64,000 nucleotides of DNA from Akkermansia sp. (GCA_017415555.1 JAFQGF010000020.1:29299-93298), one strand, 5' to 3'; counted from the stretch's first letter, positions 46,955-54,810 are shown. The notes: generated by a model from the sequence alone, not told the origin. A program made the numbers and translations.

Positions 46955-47751
46955 TTCTGGCGGGGATAGATGAGGCTGTTGAGGTACTCTTCTGAGAAGA
47001 GGGAAAGGAAGAAATTGTCGCGTTCTTCGCGCAGGAACTTCTGGAACTCCGGCGTCTGGTAGACCAGATTGGAACTGATGACGCTGAGTTGCTCACGATA
47101 TTGCACCGCCAGTTGAGCCAGTCGCATGGCTGCTATGGGGTGTTGCTGCACATCGGGCATGCCCGGCTGGGCGGCTCGCACAGCCCGGTAGAATTCCCTG
47201 AGATGCGGGGCAAGCTGTTTGATTCGGTTGGTATCGATAGCATTGTCCACAGCGGCTATGGCACGGAAGGCCTTTTCTGCCTCGCTCAGGGTGGCGGCAT
47301 CTGCCGGGCGCAGCGGGGCATCCATCTGCTCTGGCGTGTAGTGGTGCAAGGTGTTGTGCAGGGCGCAGAACAGGCGGGTGGAATCGTGGCACCCGGCGGC
47401 AATTTCTCTCCGCACAGCTTGTGTAAACTGTTCTCCCGGTATCAGCATCAGCGCGCGGCGCAGGGCGTGGTCATCCCTTACCAGTGCTTCAAATGCTTCC
47501 TCGCGTACCCCTGTGGCTTCTACGGCTGCCAGCATTCTTGCTTTGGCTTCGTGCACTGGCAGCACTTTGTCAGCGGCTGCATCTGCCTGCCGACGCTCCC
47601 GGATGCCCTCCAGTGCTTCCCGCGCAGTTGTAAGGATAGCGGCAAAATTTTCTGCCTCGGTGCGGAGGGCAGTTGCTGTGGCGGGCTGCTCTGCCGTGGC
47701 AATACAGCAGACCATCATCGGAAAAATGGTGTACAGAACAGATGTTCGCAT
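46951..47751 (-). CDS. Cassette protein C4: short C copy, first gene of the array
   Basis: A 266-residue secreted protein. The ATG at 47751 gives a good signal peptide (MRTSVLYTIFPMMVCCIATAE); an in-frame ATG 90 bases upstream would add a charged, non-signal stretch. Blocks ADAAADKVLPVHEAKARM, AGCHDSTRLFCALHNTLHHY and APLRPADAATLSEAEKAF match C1-C3, but the C-terminal third with the GDGRTP block is missing. The upstream 60 bases are AT-rich; TTGGCA followed 17 bases later by a poor -10 is the best candidate promoter, which I do not call. It should be the first gene of the 14-gene unit. Confidence 0.8.
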   Translation of the reverse strand: MRTSVLYTIFPMMVCCIATAEQPATATALRTEAENFAAILTTAREALEGIRERRQADAAADKVLPVHEAKARMLAAVEATGVREEAFEALVRDDHALRRALMLIPGEQFTQAVRREIAAGCHDSTRLFCALHNTLHHYTPEQMDAPLRPADAATLSEAEKAFRAIAAVDNAIDTNRIKQLAPHLREFYRAVRAAQPGMPDVQQHPIAAMRLAQLAVQYREQLSVISSNLVYQTPEFQKFLREERDNFFLSLFSEEYLNSLIYPRQK

Positions 47752-47814
47752 ACTATGTAGGCGCACGAGGCGGATAAAAATTCGACTTTTTTTGAAAATA
47801 ATGCCAATTTTTTG

Positions 47815-47849
47815 CAAAAAGGGCGCCGTGGCCGGAGCCACGACGCCCT
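47815..47849 (-). terminator. Terminator of the OprB-like porin gene
   Basis: A 13-bp stem with one mismatch (47820-47832 with 47837-47849) and CGGA loop; on the minus strand it is followed by TTTTT. It separates the porin gene from the cassette array. Confidence 0.78.
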
Positions 47850-47883
47850 GCGTCTACATACACGTTACAGCACAGAATTTTTA

Positions 47884-49083
47884 TCAGAAGGAGAATACGC
47901 CCTGTACACCCATGAGAACGGCATCGCTGTTATCGGCATCGTATGCCGGGTTGGCGATGTACTGGATGTGGGGAACAATCTTGAAGTAGTCGTTCACCTG
48001 GAAGCTGTACATGGCCTCGGCCACAAACTCGCGATTGTTGGCGGTGGGCTCATCTGCAGAGCTTGTGCCCTTAAACACGCCCAATGCCACACCGAGGAAG
48101 TCGTTCTCTCGGGAGGGAATGAGCTTAACGTTAGCACCGCAGGAGAAGTCGAAGGCATTGCCGAGTTCCTGCTTGGCACCGAACCCGGCTCGGGCATAGA
48201 CGGTAAGCTCGTCGCACACCGTGTATTCGATACTGGCAGCCAGACCGAAGTTTGTGCTGCTTGTGTCATCGCGCTCATCGATGTGGCGGAAGAAGGGATT
48301 GATACGGATGATGGCGTTACCATCGAGAATCATACGGCCGTACTCACCCACGAGCAGGAAACTGCCATCGCCGGTGGAGAAAGGGTTATCGCCGTAGCCG
48401 GTAGCCTCGCGGCTGAAGGCGAGCATGCCATAGCTGGCACTGTCGATTTCAGCCTGAAGCACGGCACCCAGATTGGCATCCGGCAGGCCGAGGACGGAGG
48501 AGTTGATGAAGCCGTCGTTGGTGAAGCTGGCAAATGAGTCATTGGCAATGCCCACGGCATCGAAATAGTTGGTAAGGTTGACCAGACCGGCAATAACACA
48601 GGCACGCTTGCCGGCAAAGTAGTGCATGAGTGCCAGCTCGGGAATTACTGCGTCGTGACCGCCATAGATGTCGGCGTGGGGACCGGTTGCGGAGCCAAAG
48701 CCGTCGGTCAGCATGTATTCCGATTGTGCGGAGTCTCTATCCAGCCCCCAGGAACCGGAGAGCTCAAAGCGAATCCAGGTGCCGCCGTTCACGCTGTCCT
48801 CAATGACTCGCTGATTGAGCTGAGCATGCAGGAGTGCCAGATTGGCATTGCTGTGCATGGCCTCGGCTGCGTTGTGGCTGTGCCAGTAACCGTATGCCAT
48901 ATCAACAGCCCACTGCGTGCCGTACTTCTCATTGGCCGTGACCTTGTAGGCGGGGTCTCCCTCAGCGGGGGTAAACATGTTGATGCCATCGAGGATTTCG
49001 CCAGCAGCGGCGGCGTCCTGTGCGAAGGCGGAGGTTGTCATGAGGCTGGTGAGGGCGAGTGCGAGGATGTGTTTGTTGTTCAT
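47884..49083 (-). CDS. OprB-family carbohydrate-selective porin
   Basis: A 399-residue outer membrane protein with signal peptide MNNKHILALALTSLMTTSAFA. The OprB-like segment is IPELALMHYFAGKRACVIAGLVNLTNYFDAVGIAND, followed by FASFTNDGFINSSVLGLPDANLGAVL; later strands end with the C-terminal VQGVFSF (terminal Phe). OprB porins pass sugars across the outer membrane, which fits a glycan-degrading lifestyle. Length is near the family norm. The gene has its own terminator; upstream a TACAAT lies about 30 bases before the start without a clear -35 box. Confidence 0.83.
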   Translation of the reverse strand: MNNKHILALALTSLMTTSAFAQDAAAAGEILDGINMFTPAEGDPAYKVTANEKYGTQWAVDMAYGYWHSHNAAEAMHSNANLALLHAQLNQRVIEDSVNGGTWIRFELSGSWGLDRDSAQSEYMLTDGFGSATGPHADIYGGHDAVIPELALMHYFAGKRACVIAGLVNLTNYFDAVGIANDSFASFTNDGFINSSVLGLPDANLGAVLQAEIDSASYGMLAFSREATGYGDNPFSTGDGSFLLVGEYGRMILDGNAIIRINPFFRHIDERDDTSSTNFGLAASIEYTVCDELTVYARAGFGAKQELGNAFDFSCGANVKLIPSRENDFLGVALGVFKGTSSADEPTANNREFVAEAMYSFQVNDYFKIVPHIQYIANPAYDADNSDAVLMGVQGVFSF

Positions 49084-49190
49084 GTTAGTGTGTGTGGTGT
49101 TGTTATTGTAGAAGTGATTTGGGCAAGGCAGTAGCCAGGGCAGGGTTGTGTGGTAACTCTGTGAAAAGAATGTTTATTGTTTAATATCAA

Positions 49191-49364
49191 TCAGTCGTGC
49201 TTACCGACTTCCTTTTTACGGGAGCTGCATCCGCTGCACCCGCAACCACAGCCGCCACCATCACCGCAGGAGCCGCAACCACCCTGCGCTCGCTGTCTGA
49301 GCAGACTGCGGATGATTAGGAATGTAATAGCTGCCAGTACCAGAATGATGATGATGTCGGCCAT
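49191..49364 (-). CDS. FeoB-associated Cys-rich small membrane protein
   Basis: A 57-residue protein. An N-terminal membrane helix (ADIIIILVLAAITFLIIRSLL) is followed by a short basic stretch and a Cys/Gly-rich tail with seven Cys (GGCGSCGDGGGCGCGCSGC) and a basic end (SSRKKEVGKHD). Small proteins with this layout commonly follow feoB and are annotated as FeoB-associated Cys-rich membrane proteins; a role in ferrous iron handling is presumed. The start is 21 bases after the FeoB stop, so it is the third gene of the feo operon. Confidence 0.82.
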   Translation of the reverse strand: MADIIIILVLAAITFLIIRSLLRQRAQGGCGSCGDGGGCGCGCSGCSSRKKEVGKHD

Positions 49365-49385
49365 GATGAGTGTATGGAGTTAGGG

Positions 49386-52175
49386 TTACTGATTATCTTT
49401 GCTGATGTGCGGATTGGGGCGCACGGCCATGTAGAGTATGCCTATGCTGAGCAGGCAGGCCAGCACCTGAGCGGAACCGAAGATTCTCTCCGTCACCCAC
49501 AGTCCGAGCTGGTAGGTGAGGAACGCTACGATGTAGGCCCAAGCACACATGAAAATGATGGCAAACCAGGTCCAGCGCGCGCTGTTCATCTCGCGGCGAA
49601 TAGCTCCGCAGGCGGCAAAGCAGGGGGCACAGAGGATATTGAAGAGCATGAAGGAGAGCGCACTCAGTGTGGTGAATGCACCGGCGGCTTTCACGTTGAC
49701 GGCTACGCCGCTGGTCTCGTCATCTTCCTCCACTTCGGGGAGGAGGAAGGCTACGATGGCATTCAGGTGATCCAGCCAGCTCTTGTCGGTGGTAACCTCT
49801 TCTTCGGTGGCTGCGGTTTCCCCTTCTTCCTCCTCTCCGGCGGCTACGGGCATGGTGGTGCGTACATCTCTATCGCACTGCCACACGGCGAGGGTGAGGG
49901 CGGTGAGGGCGTTCACCTTGCAGAGGTCACAGCTGCGGGGCAGTTCATCCTCGGCGGCGGCTTCTTCAGCAGGTGCTTCTTCCGTGCTCTCAGGAGCGGG
50001 GGATTCTGCTGCGGGGTAGAGCACGCCAAAGGTACCCACCACGTTTTCCTTGGCTATCAGACCGGTTACAGTGGCTACGGCGGGTTTCCAGTCACCCCAG
50101 CCGAGGGGGATGAAGAGCGGGGCAAAGGTATTGCCTGTATCGGCGAGCATGCTGTGGTTGATAGGCTCACCCTCCAGACCTTCCTGCTCAGGCAGGTAAT
50201 TGAAGCTCCAGTTATAGTTGGAGAGGGTCCAGATGAGAGCCGAGGCCAGAAAAATCACGGTGCCGGCTTTCTTCACGAAGGCCTTGCAGCGCTCCATGGC
50301 ACGCAGGTTGATGTTGACCCCGTGCGGCAGGTGGTAGCTGGGCAGCTCCATGACGAAGGGGGTGTAGCTGCCGGCGAACATGTGGGTCTTGCGCAGCATG
50401 AGCCCACCCAGAATCACAGACCCGAAGCCCATGAAGTAGGCCACTGTCGCAATGGTGGCCGTCTGGCCGATCATGGCACCGATAAGCGCCAGAATGGGCA
50501 GCTTGGCGCCACATGGCACAAAGGTGGTGAGCATAACGGTCATGCGGCGATCCTTCTCATTCTCAATGGTGCGGGTAGCCATCACTCCGGGTACACCGCA
50601 ACCCATACTGACCATGAGCGGAATGACGGACTTGCCGGACAGGCCGATGGCGCGGAACAGTCGGTCGAGCATGAATGCCACACGAGCCATGTAACCACAG
50701 TCCTCCAGCAGGGCCATCAGGAAGAAGAGTACTGCCATCTGCGGCAGGAAGCCCAGCACGGCCCCTACGCCGGCTACGATGCCGTCTGTAATGATGCTCT
50801 GCAACTGCGGGCTGCAGTTCAGGGTGCTGCGACCCAGCATGGCAATACCGAAGGTAAGCAGACTCATGACCATGAACCAGGTGACAAATTCGGAGCGGCT
50901 GCCGCGCCCTGTCATTTTCATGGGGTTATGGGCGAACTCTCGGGTACGGCTGCCGTAGTCATTGGCCTTCTGCTGGCCGGGTTTCACAAAGCAGAGAACC
51001 AGCAGTACGGCATTGGCGGTCAGTAGCAGCCACATGATTGCCGTGTGCAGTATGCCGGGCAGGTGGGGGCACACATATTCCAGCAGGAAGGGGGCTATCA
51101 CGATGTACAACCAGGCGCCGTTCATGCCGATGTCGTGCAGGCGGCGCAGCATGGTGGGGAAGACAAGTATCATGGCCAGTACGGCGCTGAACATGGTCAG
51201 GACTTCCACCCCGGCGGGGGTGTTGCCGATAAAGCCGGCCAGCCAGCCGCCTACTACGGGCCCGAAGAGCACATCGTTGGCCCAACCGGTGCCCCAGTCG
51301 CCCACGGTGTTGATGGAAAGGTAGTAAATGGCGTACATGACGGCCACGAAGATAATCGGGCCGAATATGCGGTGGGTAAGGATGCGGTCAGCCCTGCGGG
51401 TAAAGCTTTCCTTTGCGCTCTTGCGGGTGTAAATCTGAGGAACGAACTCGCAGATGGCATCGTAACGACCACCGGCAATGATGGAGGCTATGTCATCCCC
51501 CAGCTCAGCTTCTACCGCCATGCGTACATCCTCGAGCGCGTGGCGCTCGTTCTTGTCGAGCGGGGTCAGCAGTTCGCTGTCGCCCTCCAGCATCTTCACT
51601 GCCTCAAAACGCGTGACGTTGTGTTTGACTGCAATTCCTGCCACTGCATTCTCTACGGCAGGAGCATAGCTCAGGGGCTTGCCGGGAGCGGGGGGCTCGG
51701 CAAGCATCATCTGCAGCAACTCGGCCATACCCACGTGGGTGATGGCACTGACCTTCACCACCGGGCAACCCAGACGCGCACTCAGCGCTTCGGCATCGAT
51801 GCTTTCGCCACGCTCTTCCACCAAATCAATCATGTTGAGCGCCACTACCATGGGCAGCCCGGTTTCCAGTAACTGGCTGGTGAGGTAAAGGTTGCGCTCC
51901 AGATTGGTGGCATCCACCACGTTGACAATCATGTCCGGCTTCTCACCCAGCAGGTAGTTGCGGCTTACCACCTCCTCGGGCGAGAAGGGGGAAAGAGAAT
52001 AGGTGCCGGGGAGATCCTGAATCTCCACCTCCTCGTGCTCCTTCAGTTCACCACCCTTGCGGTCTACTGTTACGCCGGGCCAGTTGCCCACGTACTGATT
52101 CGCGCCGGTCAGATCGTTGAACAGGGATGTCTTACCGCTGTTCGGGTTGCCGGCGAGTGCTATTCTTTTCTTCAT
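49386..52175 (-). CDS. feoB: Ferrous iron transport protein B with DUF805-like insertion
   Basis: A 929-residue inner membrane iron transporter, longer than the usual 700-800. The cytoplasmic G-domain has G1 GNPNSGKTS (residues 9-17), G3 DLPGTYS near 54 and G4 NMID near 114. The membrane domain shows the family's two Gate-like blocks: DGIVAGVGAVLGFLPQMAVLF, GYMARVAFMLDRLFRAIGLSGKS and CGVPGVMATRTIENEKDRR, then CGAKLP. Between the first membrane helices and DGIVAG an extra stretch of about 130 residues (roughly 330-460) contains LRRLHDIGMNGAWLYIVIAP, NDYG and GRGSRSEFVTWF, all typical of DUF805 (YhaH-like) proteins. A second, acidic insertion lies near 720-790. Operon: feoA, feoB, Cys-rich protein. 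Confidence 0.93.
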   Translation of the reverse strand: MKKRIALAGNPNSGKTSLFNDLTGANQYVGNWPGVTVDRKGGELKEHEEVEIQDLPGTYSLSPFSPEEVVSRNYLLGEKPDMIVNVVDATNLERNLYLTSQLLETGLPMVVALNMIDLVEERGESIDAEALSARLGCPVVKVSAITHVGMAELLQMMLAEPPAPGKPLSYAPAVENAVAGIAVKHNVTRFEAVKMLEGDSELLTPLDKNERHALEDVRMAVEAELGDDIASIIAGGRYDAICEFVPQIYTRKSAKESFTRRADRILTHRIFGPIIFVAVMYAIYYLSINTVGDWGTGWANDVLFGPVVGGWLAGFIGNTPAGVEVLTMFSAVLAMILVFPTMLRRLHDIGMNGAWLYIVIAPFLLEYVCPHLPGILHTAIMWLLLTANAVLLVLCFVKPGQQKANDYGSRTREFAHNPMKMTGRGSRSEFVTWFMVMSLLTFGIAMLGRSTLNCSPQLQSIITDGIVAGVGAVLGFLPQMAVLFFLMALLEDCGYMARVAFMLDRLFRAIGLSGKSVIPLMVSMGCGVPGVMATRTIENEKDRRMTVMLTTFVPCGAKLPILALIGAMIGQTATIATVAYFMGFGSVILGGLMLRKTHMFAGSYTPFVMELPSYHLPHGVNINLRAMERCKAFVKKAGTVIFLASALIWTLSNYNWSFNYLPEQEGLEGEPINHSMLADTGNTFAPLFIPLGWGDWKPAVATVTGLIAKENVVGTFGVLYPAAESPAPESTEEAPAEEAAAEDELPRSCDLCKVNALTALTLAVWQCDRDVRTTMPVAAGEEEEGETAATEEEVTTDKSWLDHLNAIVAFLLPEVEEDDETSGVAVNVKAAGAFTTLSALSFMLFNILCAPCFAACGAIRREMNSARWTWFAIIFMCAWAYIVAFLTYQLGLWVTERIFGSAQVLACLLSIGILYMAVRPNPHISKDNQ

Positions 52176-52181
52176 ATTGTG

Positions 52182-52195
52182 TTTGGAGAGACTAA
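52182..52195. promoter_or_regulatory. Iron-box-like site in the feoA-feoB spacer
   Basis: TTTGGAGAGACTAA; on the minus strand TTAGTCTCTCCAAAC matches the feoA leader copy TTAGTTTCTCCTAAC at 13 of 15 positions. It lies in the 34-base gap between the two genes. Confidence 0.4.
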
Positions 52196-52209
52196 CTCTT
52201 GGCTGAAAA

Positions 52210-52449
52210 TTATCGCACTATAATACAGGCTGCCTCCTTCTTGCGCAGAGAGAGCTCATAGCCGCGTACAGTCACTTCAATCGGGTCACCCAGCGGCGCA
52301 ACTTTGTTTACCATGACCTCGGCTCCTTTCGTGAGCCCCATATCCAATATACGCTGGCGCAGCGGTCCTTCGCCCGCTACCTTTAGCACTGTTACCCGTT
52401 CGCCGATCTGTGCCCGCTTCAGGGTTTTTTCCGTTGCAGATGTGTTCAT
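52210..52449 (-). CDS. feoA: Ferrous iron transport protein A
   Basis: A 79-residue SH3-like cytoplasmic protein that assists FeoB. The pattern LKRAQIGERVTVLKVAGEGPLRQRILDMGLTKGAEVMV, then PLGDPIEVTVRGYELSLRKKEA, is the standard FeoA fold. I chose the ATG at 52449; an in-frame ATG at 52482 lies inside the operator/promoter and is unlikely. It is the first gene of the operon and is directly preceded by two iron-box-like sites, so iron-dependent repression is likely. Confidence 0.93.
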   Translation of the reverse strand: MNTSATEKTLKRAQIGERVTVLKVAGEGPLRQRILDMGLTKGAEVMVNKVAPLGDPIEVTVRGYELSLRKKEAACIIVR

Positions 52450-52453
52450 ATAG

Positions 52454-52467
52454 TTAGGAGAAACTAA
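52454..52467. promoter_or_regulatory. Iron-box-like inverted repeat in the feoA leader
   Basis: TTAGGAGAAACTAA has the same TTAG-N6-CTAA dyad as the promoter site and lies just upstream of the feoA start. Confidence 0.45.
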
Positions 52468-52481
52468 TTGTGTGCGGAGCA

Positions 52482-52510
52482 AGTTTAGTTTAGACTAACT
52501 CCTATGTCAA
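52482..52510 (-). promoter_or_regulatory. feoA promoter
   Basis: On the minus strand TTGACA (52510-52505), 17 bp, TAAACT (52487-52482), about 32 bases upstream of the feoA start. The -10 box is overlapped by the operator at 52485-52498. Confidence 0.78.
52485..52498. promoter_or_regulatory. DtxR/IdeR-like operator over the feoA -10 box
   Basis: TTAGTTTAGACTAA, a near-perfect palindrome. Together with the flanking C it resembles the IdeR/DtxR iron box (TTAGGTTAGSCTAACCTAA), matching TTAG, TTAG and CTAAC. Binding here would block RNA polymerase. The regulator itself is not in the window. Confidence 0.6.
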
Positions 52511-52531
52511 GACTTTTTTGCAAAAAAAGCG

Positions 52532-53323
52532 TTAAAACGTCATAATGACCGGAGGATTAGGGGTAAGAATGGTGATGGTGTCAATCCTGATATCGCGTAT
52601 TCGGCTGTAGATGGGGTGCTGCTGAAAATTAAAAACAAGCAAACCGCCTTCAGTCTTCAGGGGAACATAGCACAGTCCGGTCATGCGGTCATCTGAGTCG
52701 GCAATCCATATGCCGCAGAGTTGATGTGTACCATCAGGCAAGGTATCATATTGAATACCCCATACATTGAGAGAATGCATGGCAGAGCGTCCTTTAGGAG
52801 AGGTATAGGAGACTCCTATCCAGAAAGCTGCACCTTTCAGCGCGCCGTCAATGAGGGCTTTTGCGGCGCTTTCGGCTGTTACCTGTTCTTCTCGCATGGC
52901 GGTGAGCAGGGTGCCCTGTAATTTTTGTCCCGGCAGCAGAAGGGATTTCAGATAGCCGCCGGGGCAGTCAGGCAGCAGGGCAGCGCAGTCATCCCGCCCG
53001 GGCTTGTACTCGCCGGTGAACCACCAGGATATCCCCTCATCGGGGTCGCTGCCGTCATTGGCAAAGCTCTGAGTGAATGTGTGCAGTATTTCCTCGCCGC
53101 GCGGGGTACCGGCGGGCAGGGTGTCGGCATGCAATTCCTGCCACCAGTCAATGAGGTTAGCAGCGGTGATGGCCCAGCACTGCTGATCGTCCTTGCCGTT
53201 GAAGCTCTTGTTGTAGTCCCGCCAGCCGCTTTGCTCGCATACGCCGCTGGCCCAGACATCGACAGGTTCGGCGGTGGTCGTGGCTGCAACTGCTGCCAGC
53301 GTGAGGATTGCTCTGAGTTTCAC
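52532..53323 (-). CDS. Secreted IdeS/Mac-like cysteine protease (peptidase C66-like)
   Basis: A 263-residue protein with signal peptide (MKLRAILTLAAVAATTTAEP). The block GWRDYNKSFNGKDDQQCWAIT resembles the active-site region of streptococcal IdeS (GWYDITKTFNGKDDLLCGAAT); the nucleophile would be Cys49. SAMHSLNVWGIQYD then WIADSDD correspond to IdeS NHVINLWGADFD then YVTDSDS, giving His183 and Asp209. So a Cys-His-Asp set is intact. IdeS cuts IgG in the hinge; the substrate here is unknown and could be another host or bacterial protein. It starts inside the end of the GH18 gene (4-base overlap) and is therefore translated from the same mRNA. Confidence 0.78.
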   Translation of the reverse strand: MKLRAILTLAAVAATTTAEPVDVWASGVCEQSGWRDYNKSFNGKDDQQCWAITAANLIDWWQELHADTLPAGTPRGEEILHTFTQSFANDGSDPDEGISWWFTGEYKPGRDDCAALLPDCPGGYLKSLLLPGQKLQGTLLTAMREEQVTAESAAKALIDGALKGAAFWIGVSYTSPKGRSAMHSLNVWGIQYDTLPDGTHQLCGIWIADSDDRMTGLCYVPLKTEGGLLVFNFQQHPIYSRIRDIRIDTITILTPNPPVIMTF

Positions 53324-54804
53324 TGCTTTTTCTTGGGTTGACGCAGTACCTTGAACATGGCGCGGCTGAGGGAGGCCTTGTGCTTAATGGGTAAGTCGGT
53401 TTCGTAGGCCCATATCATGACTCCGCCCATTTGGTTTTCCTTGGCCCAGCGGCATTTTTGAGCAATGAGATTGGGGCCGTTGAATGTGTGCATGGGTCCC
53501 TCGGTACCATCTTGATTTTTCAGGCGGCAGTTGTTGACGTCGGGCTTCATGCGTGGGTTCCAGTTGTATACGCTGGAATAGCCGTATTGGGCAGTGAGCT
53601 TGCCCTGTTCATTACTATAAAACGGCAGCCCCAGCACGATTTTCTGTTTGGGCATGTGGAACTTGTTTTGACAGATATCGGCATCTCGTTGAAACAGGCG
53701 CATCGAGGCATGATTGTCCGGGGTGAGGTCATCGTAGGACATGGTCATGATGAAGTCCAGCTGGTCGGTGGTCCAGTAATTGGGTACTTTGTAACCGACT
53801 GATGCTGCTATGCTGATGGATATGCCGGAGCCGGAAAGCTCTTCGCGCAAATCGGCGATGAAGTAGCCGAGGTTTTTCCATTGTTCGTCACTGTCGGGGT
53901 ATTCCCAGTCGATGTCAATGCCGTCATAGCCGCGTTCTATTGCCCAGGTGGCCATATTGCGAGCCATTGTTCTGCGTGTGGTAGGGTTGGCGACTGCGGT
54001 GGTCATGGGTCCATCCATGTGCGCGAACCCGGCAATGAGTTTAGCTTTTGACTTGGCTTCTTTATGTAGTCTCTTGATTTCTTCCAGTGCTTCATCTGCC
54101 ACTTCTTTGTTGCTTTGTCCGCCGCCGGCCCATTGGTAGTCAATATTGCCCTCTGCTGTCACGCTGTAGGCAAAGTGAATGAGGTCGGTAAAAAGGTTGA
54201 AGTGGGTGGGGGTAAGGTGCACGGCTTTTTCTGCATTGCCCCAGCCTTTCACCCAGCGTGGGCGGTAGTAAGGTACAATGCGGTAGGGGAATCGGTACAC
54301 TCGCCCGATTTTACGTTCTTCAAGAGCATCTGCCAGTATGACTTCAGGTTCTGTTGTCTCTCCGTCTTCTGTGTTAATGGCCGTGCAGACGGCATCTATT
54401 TTGCCATTTCGTACGGCACCGGCAGCTAAATCATAACTCAACCAGATGTAAAGGGGGCTACTCCCCAGTGTATATTCCTGTTTGAAGGTGATTTTTCCCT
54501 TGCTGAATTTGCCCTTTGCGTTTTCGTGAATGTACTTGGCGGTGTTGAAAGTGTAGCCGTTCCAATCATCGCGAGAACTTAGGCGAACCATTTTGATGTC
54601 ACCGGGTTTGCTGGTTTCGCCCGGGGTAAAGGTGATGGAGGTGATTTTTTCTCCCGGTTCGCCTGTGATTTTTAGCTGCATAACAGGCTGCCGCTGCATA
54701 TCGCGGTAGAAGACCCCGTGAGTATAGCGAGCTTCTGCCGTAAGTGCAGGTGCCATTTCGGCTTGGGAAAGCAGAGCGAGGAGGAGGAGGAGAATACTTC
54801 TCAT
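53320..54804 (-). CDS. Secreted GH18-family glycosidase with BNR-associated N-terminal domain
   Basis: A 494-residue secreted enzyme. The start at 54804 gives the signal peptide MRSILLLLLALLSQAEMAPA and is 6 bases from a strong -10 box, so an upstream in-frame ATG is rejected. Residues 25-160 resemble the N-terminal domain found in front of sialidases (GKITFKQEYTL, SPLYIWLSYDLAAGAVRNGKIDAVCTAI). The GH18 barrel follows, with YDGIDIDWEYP (DxxDxDxE; catalytic Glu near 301), FIMTMSYDD and a final MGGVMIWAYETD. GH18 enzymes cut beta-1,4 links between GlcNAc units in chitin or in the core of N-glycans; endo-beta-N-acetylglucosaminidase is the more likely activity in a host-associated bacterium. 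Confidence 0.88.
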   Translation of the reverse strand: MRSILLLLLALLSQAEMAPALTAEARYTHGVFYRDMQRQPVMQLKITGEPGEKITSITFTPGETSKPGDIKMVRLSSRDDWNGYTFNTAKYIHENAKGKFSKGKITFKQEYTLGSSPLYIWLSYDLAAGAVRNGKIDAVCTAINTEDGETTEPEVILADALEERKIGRVYRFPYRIVPYYRPRWVKGWGNAEKAVHLTPTHFNLFTDLIHFAYSVTAEGNIDYQWAGGGQSNKEVADEALEEIKRLHKEAKSKAKLIAGFAHMDGPMTTAVANPTTRRTMARNMATWAIERGYDGIDIDWEYPDSDEQWKNLGYFIADLREELSGSGISISIAASVGYKVPNYWTTDQLDFIMTMSYDDLTPDNHASMRLFQRDADICQNKFHMPKQKIVLGLPFYSNEQGKLTAQYGYSSVYNWNPRMKPDVNNCRLKNQDGTEGPMHTFNGPNLIAQKCRWAKENQMGGVMIWAYETDLPIKHKASLSRAMFKVLRQPKKKQ

Positions 54805-54810
54805 GCGTTC

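Larger units (their letters stand above)
26976..47751 (-). repeat. Four tandem copies of a three-gene C-B-A cassette
   Basis: In transcription order the units are C4-B4-A4, C3-B3-A3, C2-B2-A2 and C1-B1-A1. Members of each family share signatures: C has ADAA and GCHGS, B has the FATAAEFGSPKL-like motif just after the signal peptide, and A has VICQRELRGFS and AEGISTATPYG. The copies have diverged strongly at protein level, so the duplications are old, yet gene order is kept in all four. Gaps inside and between cassettes are 0-60 bases with several 4-base overlaps. Confidence 0.88.

Noticed and set aside
26976..47751. Array as a CRISPR-like or phage-type defence cluster, or as a polysaccharide utilisation locus
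   Set aside because: No nuclease, polymerase, SusC/SusD or glycosidase motif is visible in the A, B or C proteins; all are exported and have no recognised enzyme domain.
49374..51026. 550-codon plus-strand open frame opposite feoB
   Set aside because: Antisense shadow; His/Gly-rich with no domain, while feoB is unmistakable.
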